Notes: generated from the letters alone by a model not told the origin. A stretch of 64,000 nt of DNA from Tubiluchus corallicola (GCA_030141605.1 JAQGDQ010000301.1:186001-250000); one strand, 5' to 3'; positions 34,881 to 64,000 are shown, numbered from the stretch's first letter. Numbers and translations are program-made.

Positions 34881-35787
34881 TCAAAGGCAGAAAATACAGA
34901 AAGGTGGGAGAGTTATCAAGAAGGACCGAAGATAGGATAACGACGCAAACGTCCGGATTAATCTAGGAAAAGAAAGAAAAAGAGAAAATATTTAATCTTA
35001 TTTAAACTATTTTCATGTACTTAAGAATAAACTACGCATAACGCTTAGCAGAATGTAGTACTTCAATGTGTGTGTATTAAACATTTATAATTTGTCATTC
35101 CAGTGTTTCGGCAAATTTAAACTCTGCAATGAATGAAAACAAAATTATAATAAAAGTTAATTTAATTATAAGACATGGCTAATAAAACCTTTATTATCGC
35201 AACAACATAACCTTAACTTTCATGATTTCACTTCACGATAAGTAAAAGCATACACGTTTTTGAGCACAGTAGCACAGTTCTAGAAAACATTTTTTTTTAC
35301 ATTTAACAAAATACACTATAAGCAAAGATCTGATGTGTGTGTCAAACAGTCAACGTGTAAAGAACCGCACAGCTTATGTAAACTCTATGAAGAGGCCAAT
35401 TAACTGCTAATGTGTACGAAGCCAGGTGATTAAGCCAGCATAAGACTACAACAGATGTAATGACACCACAACAGCCGTACATAGATTAATTATGAGGAAC
35501 AGAAAATGATATGAAAATTACATGTATTTCAAGTAGAAGAAGAATATTTTGTAGGAGAAAAACTGTAAAGTTAATGAAAATTTAAAAATAAAAAATAATT
35601 ACAAAGACCTAGTGTTGAACATATGACCTATACGTCGTGACAAGAGCAATAAGATTTCTTTATAACGAGCATAATAGTAACTATAAGCAGCTTTTGTCAA
35701 AAGCCAATCTACCAACTTTGCACCTTGGCTGACTTACCTTCATCAATGTAATACAGTTGAAATAACACTTCTGACTCAATTTTTTCA
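34881..35787. other. 3' flank of the GT8 gene
   Basis: A+T-rich, no gene recognised. It presumably includes the 3' UTR of the minus-strand glycosyltransferase. Confidence 0.4.
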
Positions 35788-37023
35788 TTAATTTTCATTT
35801 AGAGATAAGAAAACAAAGTCGACAACAGACATGCACCGTGCAAATTTTTTTAAGGAATTTTCAATTTGAAATGGAGTTTGAGCACGAAGGTTTTTCAGTT
35901 TTTCTGTTACAGAAACTTTAGTTTCATTAATGTGCACGGATTGGTAAAACTGAAACAAGTAAGAAAATGTCCATTTACATTTTTTCTCTTTTTTGTAAAA
36001 AGTTCCTAAAGCTCCATGTAAGATTCCTATGCCGTGCGTTTGAACAGAATTGCAGAATCCTTTAACGAAACCCTGTCCCCACCAGAAGTTCCAGTGACAG
36101 GGAAGAAAATACAGCCTTTCGGGATTTTCATGAAAGTACATATTGCAAGTGTTTTGTGGTAACAAACAATCAGTAAAAACTCTTTTAGCAGGCGAACACT
36201 CGCTAGTAATTTTAAATATTCGTATTATTTCCGTTTTCCAGTTCGAGTTTCGCATTTTCTTCAAGTCCAATAAAACTACTCCAGAATTTAAGCCTTTGTA
36301 GCGTCTAAGAAATGACTCTGATTTTTTATATTTGTTATAACGACGGTTAAGATAACGGCTACGATTATCGTAACGATGAAGTAAACGAGTGGTGTGCGGT
36401 CCAGACATATCAAACGCAATACCCATCATCTGAGTTTGTGACATATTTTCAAATTGGTGCCAGAGCTGTTCTAGTGGTTTCACCACAATTACGTCCAAAT
36501 CAATTGCCAAAATCTTGTCCACATTTGGTAAAACATCTGGAAGGAAAAGCCATGCTGTGTTGCAGCGTTTCTTTCCCGGGTTCAACCACTTGGTATAGTT
36601 TTCACTTGGGGGATACCAGGGGTGATAAAAGTTTGCTACAAATGTTTTCGTTTTATTCATTTCATTTAGCATTTCGATTGCTTGTTTCTTAACGTTATTG
36701 TTATCAATAAAAATGTGAAAGTTAATTAAAGCAGCTGTCGCAATGAGAGAGGATTTCACTACAACATTAAATTGTTCCAGAACACGTGTCTTATTATCAC
36801 AGGCTGTCAAAGCTACGTGAATAGTCAATCTTTGTCGCTCTCGTACAGCATATAAGTCGTGAGACGAATCCCAGAAAAAATTTATCATTAAAACTTGCAA
36901 CGAACCAGCAAACAAAAGACACAATAAAAAACATTTTAATTTCATCTCAAAACGTATGCAAAATCGTGAATGAAAATGACAGCTATTTGAGGATTCCGAC
37001 ATTGCTACTCTCATCAGCCTCAT
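35788..37023 (-). CDS. GXYLT: Glucoside xylosyltransferase-like glycosyltransferase (GT8), type II membrane protein
   Basis: Single-exon frame of 411 residues from the ATG at 37023-37021 to TAA at 35790-35788. Residues 31-50 form a signal anchor after a basic stretch (MKLK), placing the catalytic domain in the ER/Golgi lumen. GT8 features in order: TIHVALTACDNKTRVLEQ (about 67), NFHIFIDNN, RCNTAWLFLPDVLPNVDKIL then the metal-binding D-x-D as AIDLDVIV (DLD 175-177), GLNSGVVLLDLKKMR (about 244), NPERLYFLPCHWN (about 300) and GIGILHGALGTFY (about 331). The last two match GXYLT1/2, which add xylose to O-linked glucose on EGF repeats such as Notch. The usual GDQD motif before the NPE segment appears as FTDCLLPQN, and about 30 extra basic residues (215-245) precede LNSGV. 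Substrate may therefore differ. It could be a divergent GXYLT paralogue. Confidence 0.85.
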   Translation of the reverse strand: MRLMRVAMSESSNSCHFHSRFCIRFEMKLKCFLLCLLFAGSLQVLMINFFWDSSHDLYAVRERQRLTIHVALTACDNKTRVLEQFNVVVKSSLIATAALINFHIFIDNNNVKKQAIEMLNEMNKTKTFVANFYHPWYPPSENYTKWLNPGKKRCNTAWLFLPDVLPNVDKILAIDLDVIVVKPLEQLWHQFENMSQTQMMGIAFDMSGPHTTRLLHRYDNRSRYLNRRYNKYKKSESFLRRYKGLNSGVVLLDLKKMRNSNWKTEIIRIFKITSECSPAKRVFTDCLLPQNTCNMYFHENPERLYFLPCHWNFWWGQGFVKGFCNSVQTHGIGILHGALGTFYKKEKKCKWTFSYLFQFYQSVHINETKVSVTEKLKNLRAQTPFQIENSLKKFARCMSVVDFVFLSLNEN

Positions 37024-38464
37024 GTTCACAGTTTCAACAAGTTACATAATTCAGAAGTGCACAGCAAAAGTTAGCAAAAGTCACGTTAACGATGTTATAA
37101 CAACTCAAGTTCTCAAATTTACTACCAGTGAGCGAAATGAAAACTCTTCAGAAGATAAAAAGAGCCTCCGACAGCATGAATGATTAGTAGAACGCCAAAC
37201 GACACAGTGTGGTGAAGTTGAAACACCAACGTACACAATGGCACGAAATCTTATCATGAAGGAAGGAATCAAATAAACAGATGAGTCGGGCATCCTCCGC
37301 CTAAGGCTACTGCTAATGCGATCAACGAGTAAAAAATCGAGTAACTAAATTATGCGGGCCTGTGCACAGCGGCACTTCCGTGGCATTGCAGCAAAACTAG
37401 AGCAACAACTAACTAAGCCTGTGAATTGTATATAAATATATAAATGCAGTCGTAAAAATATGTCAGACGATTCAAGGGTTTAATTTACCTAGAAGAAGCA
37501 TTTCATTCCTATATCATAAGTTAATTTTCATAAAACCACAAACAAAACCAATAAAATGCATATTACGCTATAGCATGCAATCATGGAAATAAGCGTTTGA
37601 TTTTTTTTCTTTTATTGTAAAGCTATATTCATAAATATCTGATTAGCGTCTTGCATTAGTAACTAAGATTTTGCTATAGCAAAATCTTGCTTTTCCTACA
37701 ACTATTTATTTATTCTCTGCAAACTTTTCGCTTAACAACTCATTAAACTTGCGAATTACGGTCACGAAGCTCACAGGGAGGGTAGCCCTTGGCGGGAAGG
37801 GGGGGGGACGACCGCTATGAAAAATCTAAAAGCTTGTTTAATGTAGCTTGTTTTTTTGATAAATAAAAACTGTATTACGAACAAAGCAGAAAACCAATTA
37901 GGATGCTAAAATTTGACTAGTATAGGAACTGCTCTATAATTGGCATCTTCAGAAATAGAAATTTCAAACATTACAAAAAGTACTGCTGTTATGGGCAAAT
38001 TGCCCAAATAATTTGTTTTTTCTTTTCCCGCACGAGGGAGACAAAACTGAAGGGGACGGATGGGAATTGCGAGCAGATTTGTCTGGTTTGTGGATAATGC
38101 AATGTGTTGTAATGTCGATACTGCAATTTTGATGTAAGGAATTAGTTTATGTTTTACGCTTCAATCCATAAACGGTGTGCGCAATTTGGCCGTGCGAAAA
38201 AATAAAGACGGCAGTGAACACAAAATGCAAGGAACTCTCGTGTTTTGCTGTAACAACAACTGCTTTTATGTGATATTATATTAGTGTCACGCGCAACGAA
38301 ATCTTATAGAAATAATATGTTGTTTTTGTTTTTGTTTTTTGCAAATATTTTAGTATGAGCTGCTGGGATTTTATTGATAGTTTTCAAAGATGGCTAATCT
38401 TGGACCTGATGTCTGGCGTGGTGAGCGGCAAAATGGCACAAATAGAAACTAGAACAAATAGAAC

Positions 38465-38506
<42 letters not shown>

Positions 38507-40670
38507 TGCGTGCGTGCGTGCGTATATATATATATACGTGGTTTGAAAAATTGCTATTAGCATTCAATGCTGTCGGGAATATATTCACAGATTCACAGTG
38601 GAAGGAGTCTGAACTGTTAGCGAAAAATGTCCAGGTTTCACTGTCATGCAGCAGAATCGACATCACTGCAGTTAGTATTGCAACACCGATGGGTGAAGCC
38701 AGCTTGCTTAGGATGGCATAGGAGCATATGATGGCAATTTATGTACGGGATGGGATGAGTATATAGGTACTATGTTTTTGTAATGAACTAAGAACAGTAA
38801 AGAACAACGAAGAACTAAAAATATATCTAATAAGATGGCATCTAATAAATAATCTACTATGTGTATCTTGTGGGCTTTGTGTCCCTAGCCAGCAGCCAAG
38901 CTATTGATCGACAGGTGAGCTAGGACTGGAAATAGGATAGGAGACAGGATAGGAAAGAAGTCATTTTTGTTCAGTACGCCGTGTCGTTTTATAACAAAAT
39001 TTTGTCAGACGAGTTCTCTCCAGCAAGTTAGTAAGATGTAAGCTTGATTTCTTTGTAGTTCATAATATTATTATTCATTTTCATTATAGCAGTTAATTAA
39101 TTTTTTTGACATTGGATTAGCAGAAACTGTTTTTATTTGGTTCAGATAAAACGAAGTCGAGTCGCACATAATATGTCAGTCAATCAGTCAGTCTGTCACT
39201 ATGTGATAGTGATTTTGGAATGAGACGATGATTGCCCATTTTGGACAATAAAAAATCATAAATTGCATCTAAAAAACTGTTGGACTTGTATTCAGCGCAT
39301 GTCGCCCACACTGGGCGTACAGGGTAAAATATCGATCAAAGAAGAATTATCGTATAAATGTAGCTAAAGCTGAAAATAAAAAAGTACGAACTACTGCACA
39401 ACAAGTTTGTTCAGATCTGTATTGACAAAGTTTATCAGTAATAAGTTGTTTATAAAATATGAAAAAATGAATAATCAAGTATTGTTATGCTGCAAATTTT
39501 ACGTTACTGTATAAAAGCCCAACCAGACATTTACAAATATAACAATTTTGGCAATACAAGCGTCCTACAGGAAGCCAAAGAAGTTTTGTGTAACGGCATG
39601 AAAAGGTTAATGAAAGTACAAATATTTACTGTACAAGGGTCCTCACTGAAGTGAATCCAAGTCGGCACCTGTTAGCAGATATTATTAAATGCGTACAGTA
39701 TACAATAGTCAAACATGGTGACTTCTGGTCAATTAATTTAAGCAGCTTGTGTATTTCTAACAAAAGCAGCATTATTCATGTATAATGGGAAATTTAACAA
39801 AAGTCTATCAAAAATACTATTATGTTAATACAAAGGACCTGTATTGCTAGTATCAATCGAAAAAATGTCAACATGTCTCGCATTGACGATATACACTTGT
39901 ACGCGAAGTACTGCACAACTAACTGTTGAATAGCCTAATAAGTTTGAAAAGAAGGGTGGATTTAATCTCAAAGATTACACTCACTCGCGAAAATGCCGAA
40001 CACGAAAAAATAAATTAACTTAAACTAGTCTGTAATGTATGCGCTCAAACCAAAGTTGCGTTCCCATATCTATGTTAGTTTATTCTGCAAAAATACAAAT
40101 TTTCTGTAGTCTACAATTACTACATTTACAAATCTACTGATATAAAAGTGCTAGAAAATAAAATGGTACAGATTACTGCGTTACAGTAAAAAGCTAAAAA
40201 TGCGTACATACATTGTTGGTCCAATACTGAGTCGAGAAAAGGCCAGAATGTCACTAAAAGGTAGCAGTATAATTATAAGTCAAATTTTTAAATGTAACAA
40301 AGACGTGTGTACATGACAAGTTCCACCTATACAATGTCAGAGTAGAAAAAGTAGTCTAGAGGTTGAGCTACAGTCTAATATATTGTGGCTTCTAATGCAT
40401 ATACTACCTTGAGAAGAGGTAATGGACCAAAACATTTGCACCTGCAACATAGTCTATGGTATGATTTTGCGACCTACAGACTAGAATCCTGTTTTAGAAC
40501 TAGTGCCTTTGACCTCTGGCCATCAATCATGACTGTAGAGATTTATAGACAATTAGTGAATATCATAGACCAGAGGCGCCTTTGTCTCTGTTAAGGGAGT
40601 TCCTAATCGTTTTGCGGCAGTTGAACTTGTCACATATACTTGTCACCTGTTCTGTTTTGGATCAGCGTAA
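37024..40670. other. Intergenic region between divergently oriented genes
   Basis: No coding feature recognised. It holds a (TG)n-(TGCG)n-(TA)n compound microsatellite at 38470-38536 and a G-run near 37800. Promoters of the GT8 gene (-) and possibly the TTLL-like gene (+) should lie here, but I cannot point to specific elements. Confidence 0.5.
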
Positions 40671-58416
<17,746 letters not shown>

Positions 58417-58506
58417 TAACAATAGTAATAGTAATAGTGACAGTGACAGTGACAGTGACAGTGACAGTGACAGTGACAGTGACAGTGACAGTGACAGTAA
58501 CAGTAA
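58417..58506. repeat. (GTGACA)n hexanucleotide tract
   Basis: After the TTLL-like stop codon, gtaata/gtgaca units run to about 58506 with nine or so near-perfect gacagt repeats, then ACA/ATA/ACG triplets to 58557. Confidence 0.85.
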
Positions 58507-58648
58507 TTCTATAACTGTAACAACAACAACAACAATAATAATAACGACGACGACGACACGTATTTTTTATAATTCTGATCACACACATTTTATTTAATAC
58601 AATTCCCCATACCAAAGCTTGAATTCCGCAGTTTTCGGCTGGGTTTAC

Positions 58649-59301
58649 TTAAAGCACAAGAAAACCCTCAACTTACACAACAGGTAAAAAATCGTCTTGA
58701 AATTTTTTTATACCACTTACATACAGAATGCATATTAGACTTGCGTCGGCAATAACGCTGTATAAAACATGTAAATTTAGACTCCCGCGATGACCGTTAG
58801 ACGCAGCCATTTTAATGGTAGGTCGTTTGAAACAAGTCTTGATAACATTAAGTAAAGTTTGAACAAGAGCATTCGTAGCATACGTGTTGCTAATTAAGTA
58901 AAATTTTAAATTACTGTATCTTGTCAATAAGATTAAAAAAGTGAGTGGCGCACCCTGGAGGGTGAATCAGCGACATTTTATGAATTGGCACAAACATTTT
59001 AAATTATTAGTCTAGTTAGATAAGTCTTTCCAGCAGGTAAATGAAATGCTAAGTAATATAGATTTGCACGGAATGTTTTCTTGGTCATAATTTAACATTG
59101 CCTTTTCTTCCCCTGATTTACCTGGCGTAGTGACGTCATGTAATGGCGCCGTCGGAATAGTATTGCGGGAGATTTAATATGAAAACAAACGAAAATTCCT
59201 TTCAACACGAGTACGATATGTGCATAAAATTGCTGTAAAGCAGTATAATTTCTAAGGCGATTTTCTGCAACCTACTTCAGGTGCCTTTTCTTGTCCTTTA
59301 A
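58649..59301 (-). mobile_element. TTAA-flanked MITE, copy 3 (longest)
   Basis: It begins TTAA|agcacaagaaaaccctc and ends ccttttcttgtcct|TTAA, so it is the family in reverse orientation. Landmarks: atcttgtcaataagattaaa, gcaggtaaatgaaatgctaa, cttcccctgatttacctgg and gtgacgtcatgtaatgg. At 653 bp it is about 170 bp longer than copy 1 because of extra sequence near its left end (58680-58910). It lies between the TTLL-like stop and a possible further TTLL exon at 59931. Confidence 0.8.
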
Positions 59302-59930
59302 AGCAAAAAAGGCCTTGTCTTAAACTGTAGGTCAAAACAACCTTTCTTTAAAATATTGAAAGGAAACATGCTTTTTTTTCAAAAATGACTTACGTGAAAG
59401 AATTATTACCACACAAACACAATTTCACGTTCGCGCCACTAGTTCTTCCCTGTTACATGCATTTCGCCATTCGCTAGTTAGATGGGCACTAGCGCCTGCA
59501 TTTCAGAAACGCACTGCACAAAAAACAGGTGCTGTACCTTTCAGCTGAGATGTGTTAGTTTGTGGTGAACTGCACACCAGCAGCACATGCGTGAGCACAG
59601 CGGTAAATTTGAAACTTGAATTTTTATCTTAAAACTTGTCTAGTTTTAGTACAACACACTGAATATCTCACAGTAGCACTGTACTTCAATTTTCGCTTTC
59701 GCAAACACGTGCAACATGGAATATTTTTGTTGTCGAAATTTATGTTAGTTTGTGATGTCATCAATAGTTGGCCTCGCCCGGCGTTAATTAAGTTTTTAAT
59801 CTATTATTTAATTATCAGAAACGCTTTTACATTTATTGTGTTAAAGTGTAATCCTTTTATCGTACTTGCAAATGGGGTAATATATGAAAAATCATTCTGT
59901 CTTCCTTTCGTGTTTGTCTTACAACTACAG

Positions 59931-59971
59931 ATGTGTTACATTCCAAACCTGACAGGCACAGAGATGTCTAA
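59931..59971 (+). CDS. Possible alternative terminal exon of the TTLL-like gene
   Basis: A strong acceptor (gtgtttgtcttacaactacag) ends at 59930. Splicing from the donor-like g|gtaata at 58393/58394 joins in phase (one base plus two) and encodes DVLHSKPDRHRDV then TAA at 59969-59971. This would replace the last seven residues of the unspliced ending, SDVMS included. There is no family support for this tail, so it is a signal-based alternative. Confidence 0.3.
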
Positions 59972-60358
59972 AAATTTCATTTCTGATAAGAAAAGCCATA
60001 TCTATTTCACTGCAACGAACCATTCCAAATTAATATAAAGTCTTAATAGTACTTTTTATTGTTGTCGTCATCGTCACTGTCAAGGTTAATGAAGCCATCC
60101 TTTTTCGTTATTAAAATACAGGACTAAATGCAGATGGTGGGTCAATCCTGTGGTGTAGTTCTGTAATGAGAACCCTTTCTCAAAACGCGTGACGTAAGTA
60201 TGACGTCACGCAAGTATTTAAGAGTTAACCACACGCCCTATCCGGTGGCGGGTGCAGATCTCACCATCCTTGTTGTCACCACGCTTGTATATATGCTACG
60301 CTTATTTTATTTTATTAGTAAACCGCAGTGCTGTTACTTATACCAACATCAGGGTTAC

Positions 60359-62933
60359 CTTACTAAAATTGAAATCTGATTTATGAGGTCACGCCCATCA
60401 CTACATTTCAACGAGTCTGCATTTGCGATTAGCGCTTCCTTAGGCGAATGAGATTTACTACAAAAGATTTTCTCATAATTTTCTAGGCTGGAAGGTTCTG
60501 GAAACACTTCACAAAGAGCAGCAGCACCACCTACAAAATCCTCAAACGATTCAGTATTGGAGTGACAGTGTAAGAGAAACAGAATGCATTTCGTGTGAAT
60601 CTTCTCTAAAGTGTGCGAAGGCCTGACGATATTCATTTTGAAATTATTTTGGGGGAAGAAAAGGGAATTGTGCCGACTTTCATTTTCACCCTGTTTTTGG
60701 AGGAAGAAAAGGGAATCTTACGACATTCATTTTTGCCGTTTTGTGGGTGGAAAAGGGAATCTGAAAGTATGTCCTAAACTTTCCATACAGAGTTATATTA
60801 CTCAGCATTGCGAAAGATTTGTGTAACTGGAAAAGAAAATTCTTAACAATTTATAATAATCGTGCCACCTGAAAAAATAACGAAGCACCACCTTCCCAGC
60901 GTGCACCACTGGCTCACCAAAAAATATACGTGATTGATCTTATTGACAATATAAAGTAATTTAAACTTTTGCTGACTTAGTGGAGAGTGTGATGCGAAGG
61001 CTCTGATTTTTTTTTCTAACTTTACGCCATGTTACCTAAACTTGTTTTAGACAACTTACCGTTAAAATGATTGTGCTTAATCTTCAACGGAGTTTAAATT
61101 TATAATTTTGCATGCAAATAAGACAGCATATGAGTGATGCCAATTTTTAAGCTGTATTTGTGAAGAATATTTTCTTGTACTTTAAACAATTCTTATTTAT
61201 TGCTAACTTTAACTGTTTGACTCTCACAAGTACTCCCTGTCGTTTTCCCATTTCAGCAAAGTAAGACACTGTGGCGCCGCCTGTATTTTACTTTAGCACC
61301 TTTCTCTCGTCCAGCCCGGAAATAATCATTCAACTTTGCATAATGTAGTTGAGATATTTTCCTGTATAACTGTTTTCCTGTTTTGTATAGCTAGAATAGT
61401 ATGCAAAACATTTCCTATACATTGCTGGCTTTGTTATACGAATCTACCATTCATTACATTCATTACATCATTCCATTTTAAGCACTAATGTGTTTTTTTT
61501 ATCACGATTCACTTTACAATTTCAGATTGTCTCCATTATTTTTTTTTCTATCACTGTGAGGGACAATCTAACAAGCCCTGCTTTTTGATTGCCCGCAACA
61601 CATTTACCTTCGTGTATAAATGAACAGTGTTTGAGGCTTTTCCTGTGCAGTATTTCTTATTTGTATTATATCCATTGTAGGCCCTTTCACTAGATATTGT
61701 ACATGAAACTAATGTAAATGTGTAAGGTGAAACAAATGACTAATGGCTAAAAATGACTACCATATGAAAGTTGAAATGAATGGTGACATTGTTCTCTTTA
61801 TGCACGGTTGAGCAGGACCCGAGTCACGTAGTCAGTCTGGGTTAAGATGGCGAAGCTGTTTGTTTGTATATTTGGCCTGAGATTATCGAACGTGAAATTG
61901 AACTTTACTACTTTGCTAAACACGCTATTGAAAAAATGTTGGGTTGGAAATTACCATATTAGTCTGGTGTTTTGCCTAATGCCTGACGACTTTGGAAGTG
62001 CACTTGCTACATGACAAAAGTTTGTTGGAGGAGCTAAAGCACCGTTGGCTGTACCATTGTGGAAGTTAGCTGGTTGGCAGCAGACTGGTTATAGTGATGG
62101 TTAAGGAGTCATGGTTCGAGGCGGTCTGGTCCGTGGTATTTGAAGTCTAAGCCAGGCTGGCTTCTGGAGTGGACTTAGCCAATAGACAATGGTCATGGTG
62201 ATGACGTGGTTATGGTGATGGTGGAGATCGATAGTTCATGGTAATGGTTAAGCGGAGACAGAGATGGTAGCACGTCCGGACATTGCAAATGGCTCTAGTT
62301 GATAACCGATCTGGATTGGTAACGGTACCAATTTAATATATGCTAAACGGGCCCATTTGTTGTATATGAATTGGCAAATTTATTAACACGTTATAAGTAA
62401 AATTTGCTGGTTTGTTTCTCTTTGGAATTTAATTAATTTTTGCACAACGAGTCTTTGGCCACTAATGAAACTGCAATTACGTAGCACATTCGGGGGAACT
62501 ACATGCCTCGCCCTGGAAAAATTTAGGCTGTGACTTCAGTCCTTTACGACACAATGAAATGCAGCGAGCATAATTAAAATAATGAACATAATTAACAGTT
62601 ATAATGCAATTAACGTATACTAACAAATAAAGGCAACGAGCATCTGTAATAAACATAATTACAAGATTACTGAATTTCGCACTCTAAACGGGGTTCGGGC
62701 ATATACCAAAAGCTTTATGAAGTCTAGCATATTTAAAAAAATAAAAATAAAACACTAAAACTAACTATCTAGACAAAAAGGAGTTTTTTGGTAGTTACAT
62801 AATATATACATACTCTTACATTGTATTTTTCCATATTTAATTTAAGCGGTAATTTTTTGTTAAAATAATTACAGAAAACACAATCTCATCACCAACAGTC
62901 AATTTATACAGTGGCGAAAGACGATAAGAATTC

Positions 62934-62981
<48 letters not shown>

Positions 62982-63622
62982 GTTTATTTTAAGTCGTCTT
63001 TTAGGATGAACAATTAACATAAGCTTCAAAGAGCTTTTGAACCGACCCTAAACAACTAGGGAGAGAGACTGTTATTACCCCCACTTTTATTCTAAATGCC
63101 ACGCGCCAGGCAGGGCAACAGCAGGTGCCATTTTAAAGCCTTTGGTATGACCCGGCCGTTGTATCGAACTCACGACCTCCCAGACGGAAAAATCATCCGA
63201 AACTAGATTTGCAAACGCATTTCAAGCATTATCTCGGCTAGAGAAAACACTCCGAATCTAACGTAGGCAGTGTGCTAATAAAATTACTTCTTTTGGTGTG
63301 ATCTACTGATGTATGTTCAAATAATAAATGATGTTCAGACTGAGGCCTTGTTAAGCAATTACATGTACTATTACGAGCAGGGTCCTAAAAATACCTTAAA
63401 ATTTCACTGCTTAAGTAATAAACTGAACTCTTAATTTAACATTTCTAATTTTCTCTTGACAAGGAATTGCATGAGAATATTAACAACTATGATCGGGTTG
63501 ATACTCGAATTTCCACATTGATACTTGTGGCGACATCTATTTGCCCACATATGCAACACATACCTGTCAATGTCACTTTTCTTGTATTGAATCGTAGGTG
63601 GTGGTAAAGACGCTTTATCCAT
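60359..63622 (-). CDS. Unrecognised gene, first two exons (partial)
   Basis: Exon 1 is 63622-63564: ATG, MDKASLPPPTIQYKKSDID plus two bases, with a consensus donor (gacag|gtatgtg). Exon 2 is 60622-60359. Its acceptor cgtcag leaves one base that completes the codon (AG+G), and the frame stays open for 87 codons: RPSHTLEKIHTKCILFLLHC, HSNTESFEDFVGGAAALCEV, FPEPSSLENYEKIFCSKSH and so on, to a donor ag|gtaacc. The phase match across 2.9 kb and amino-acid composition support a real gene. I do not recognise the family. There is no signal peptide or membrane segment in the part seen. Further exons, which should begin with one completing base, were not found before the convergent TTLL-like gene. A MITE copy lies right beside the exon 2 acceptor. 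Confidence 0.45.
60640..61185 (+). mobile_element. TTAA-type MITE copy, left end missing
   Basis: The family landmarks are present: gggaagaaaagggaatc (repeated three times, 60655-60770), aagtatgtcctaaactttcc, actcagcattgcgaaag, tgatcttattgacaatata, gacaacttaccgttaaaatg and the right end gaatattttcttgtac|TTTAA. The left terminus is replaced by the sequence of the adjacent minus-strand exon. Confidence 0.65.
61186..62932. other. Presumed intron of the minus-strand unrecognised gene
   Basis: No exon or transposon recognised. An irregular ggtgatg/ggttatggtg-rich stretch lies at about 62090-62260. Confidence 0.4.
62933..62981. repeat. (TAA)n microsatellite
   Basis: About 16 TAA units directly before a SINE-like sequence. 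Such tracts often form the tail of SINEs and LINEs. Confidence 0.9.
62982..63190 (-). mobile_element. SINE-like element with tRNA-like box B on the minus strand
   Basis: The minus strand begins ccgtctgggaggtcgtgagt and continues tcgatacaacggccgggtc. This resembles a tRNA-type box B (GGTTCGAnnCC-like, here gtgagttcgatac). It ends, on the same strand, in the TTA-rich microsatellite as a tail. Composition (cgcgccaggcagggcaac) differs from the surrounding A+T-rich DNA. Family not assigned. Confidence 0.45.
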
Positions 63623-64000
63623 GTTACGCCACCTTATATCTTTACTGATTTTAAAAATTCGCCTGAAAAGGCTAGCAATTGAAGTAAAAACTATTTATCA
63701 AGTTTAATTCGGACGATTAGTTACACTCAATGTCATTTTAATTTGCTGTCCAAAATATACATTTTCTTGCCTATAAAAGTTAGCAATTCTTTCCAATGTT
63801 TGAATAATTACCTTGGCAACCAAACAGTTATCGCTTGCGTCACTAACCAACAACAGTTCAATGATAGGTATTTTCCCTGCGCCTCAATCGCGTTTGCGTA
63901 AGCGAAGATTGTTATAGGACGCTGATTTGATACCACGAAAATGAGCTCTACTGATGATCATACTGATGTCACAGACGAACACCGAAGTTCATGATCATGC
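63623..64000 (-). promoter_or_regulatory. 5' flank of the minus-strand gene
   Basis: The region upstream of the candidate start codon at 63622 should contain the promoter. It is less A+T-rich toward the window edge (CpG-containing stretch near 63885-63910). No TATA box could be assigned with confidence. Confidence 0.25.

Noticed and set aside
38355..38721. Frames across the TG/TGCG/TA microsatellite
   Set aside because: The open frames are produced by the dinucleotide repeat itself.
59616..60038. 140-residue + strand frame
   Set aside because: It starts in A+T-rich non-coding DNA, has no recognisable domain and contains the acceptor of a possible TTLL exon in another frame.

Overview
This is an A+T-rich window of nuclear DNA from an animal, most likely an invertebrate. 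The evidence is spliced genes with GT-AG introns and metazoan-type protein families (peptide O-xylosyltransferase, DIPK1/FAM69 pseudokinase-like protein, glucoside xylosyltransferase-like GT8 enzyme, TTLL4/5-like glutamylase), together with BEL/Pao, hAT and CR1/L2-type transposon debris, TTAA-flanked MITEs and large minisatellites. The species cannot be named from the sequence. There are no bacterial operons, CRISPR arrays or rRNA genes, and I saw no tRNA gene.

Layout. 1-9.9 kb is a transposon graveyard: a 20-bp perfect inverted repeat at the left edge, a 2.8-kb element with 40-bp terminal inverted repeats that holds a small two-exon reading frame, a head-to-head pair of repeat copies, a decayed BEL/Pao pol fragment and a hAT transposase tail. 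At 12.9-16.4 kb (+) lies a coding-intronless xylosyltransferase with a lectin-like N-terminal domain and an unusual C-terminal tail carrying two hydrophobic segments. Tail-to-tail with it, 17.2-27.0 kb (-) carries at least seven exons of a DIPK1-like gene whose EF-hand loop is split by an intron. Its introns hold a long-TIR element, a TTAA MITE and a 950-bp telomere-like (CCCTAA-rich) array. 27-35.7 kb is mostly non-coding, with two LINE reverse-transcriptase remnants and a second MITE. At 35.8-37.0 kb (-) is a single-exon GT8 xylosyltransferase-like gene.

From about 40.7 or 43.4 kb to 58.4 kb (+), possibly to 60.0 kb, runs a TTLL4/5-like gene that I assembled exon by exon with consistent phases. 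One short exon is unplaced, one junction is best explained by a GC-AG intron, and a phase-matched first exon encodes a signal peptide, which would be unexpected for this family. Its introns hold a 97-bp minisatellite of about 19 copies derived from the C-terminal coding part of a LINE, a 40-bp minisatellite of about 39 copies with a 199-bp higher-order repeat, a 21-bp minisatellite, and a repeat block with nuclear-receptor half-sites. At 60.4-63.6 kb (-) two phase-matched exons belong to an unrecognised gene converging on TTLL.

Functionally, three of the five main genes are secretory-pathway proteins by family. Two are xylosyltransferases, and the third belongs to a family of ER/Golgi divergent kinases. 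Their proximity is suggestive but unproven. The clearest novelties are the lectin/xylosyltransferase/C-terminal-membrane architecture, the putative secreted TTLL, the LINE-derived higher-order minisatellite and the TTAA MITE family.
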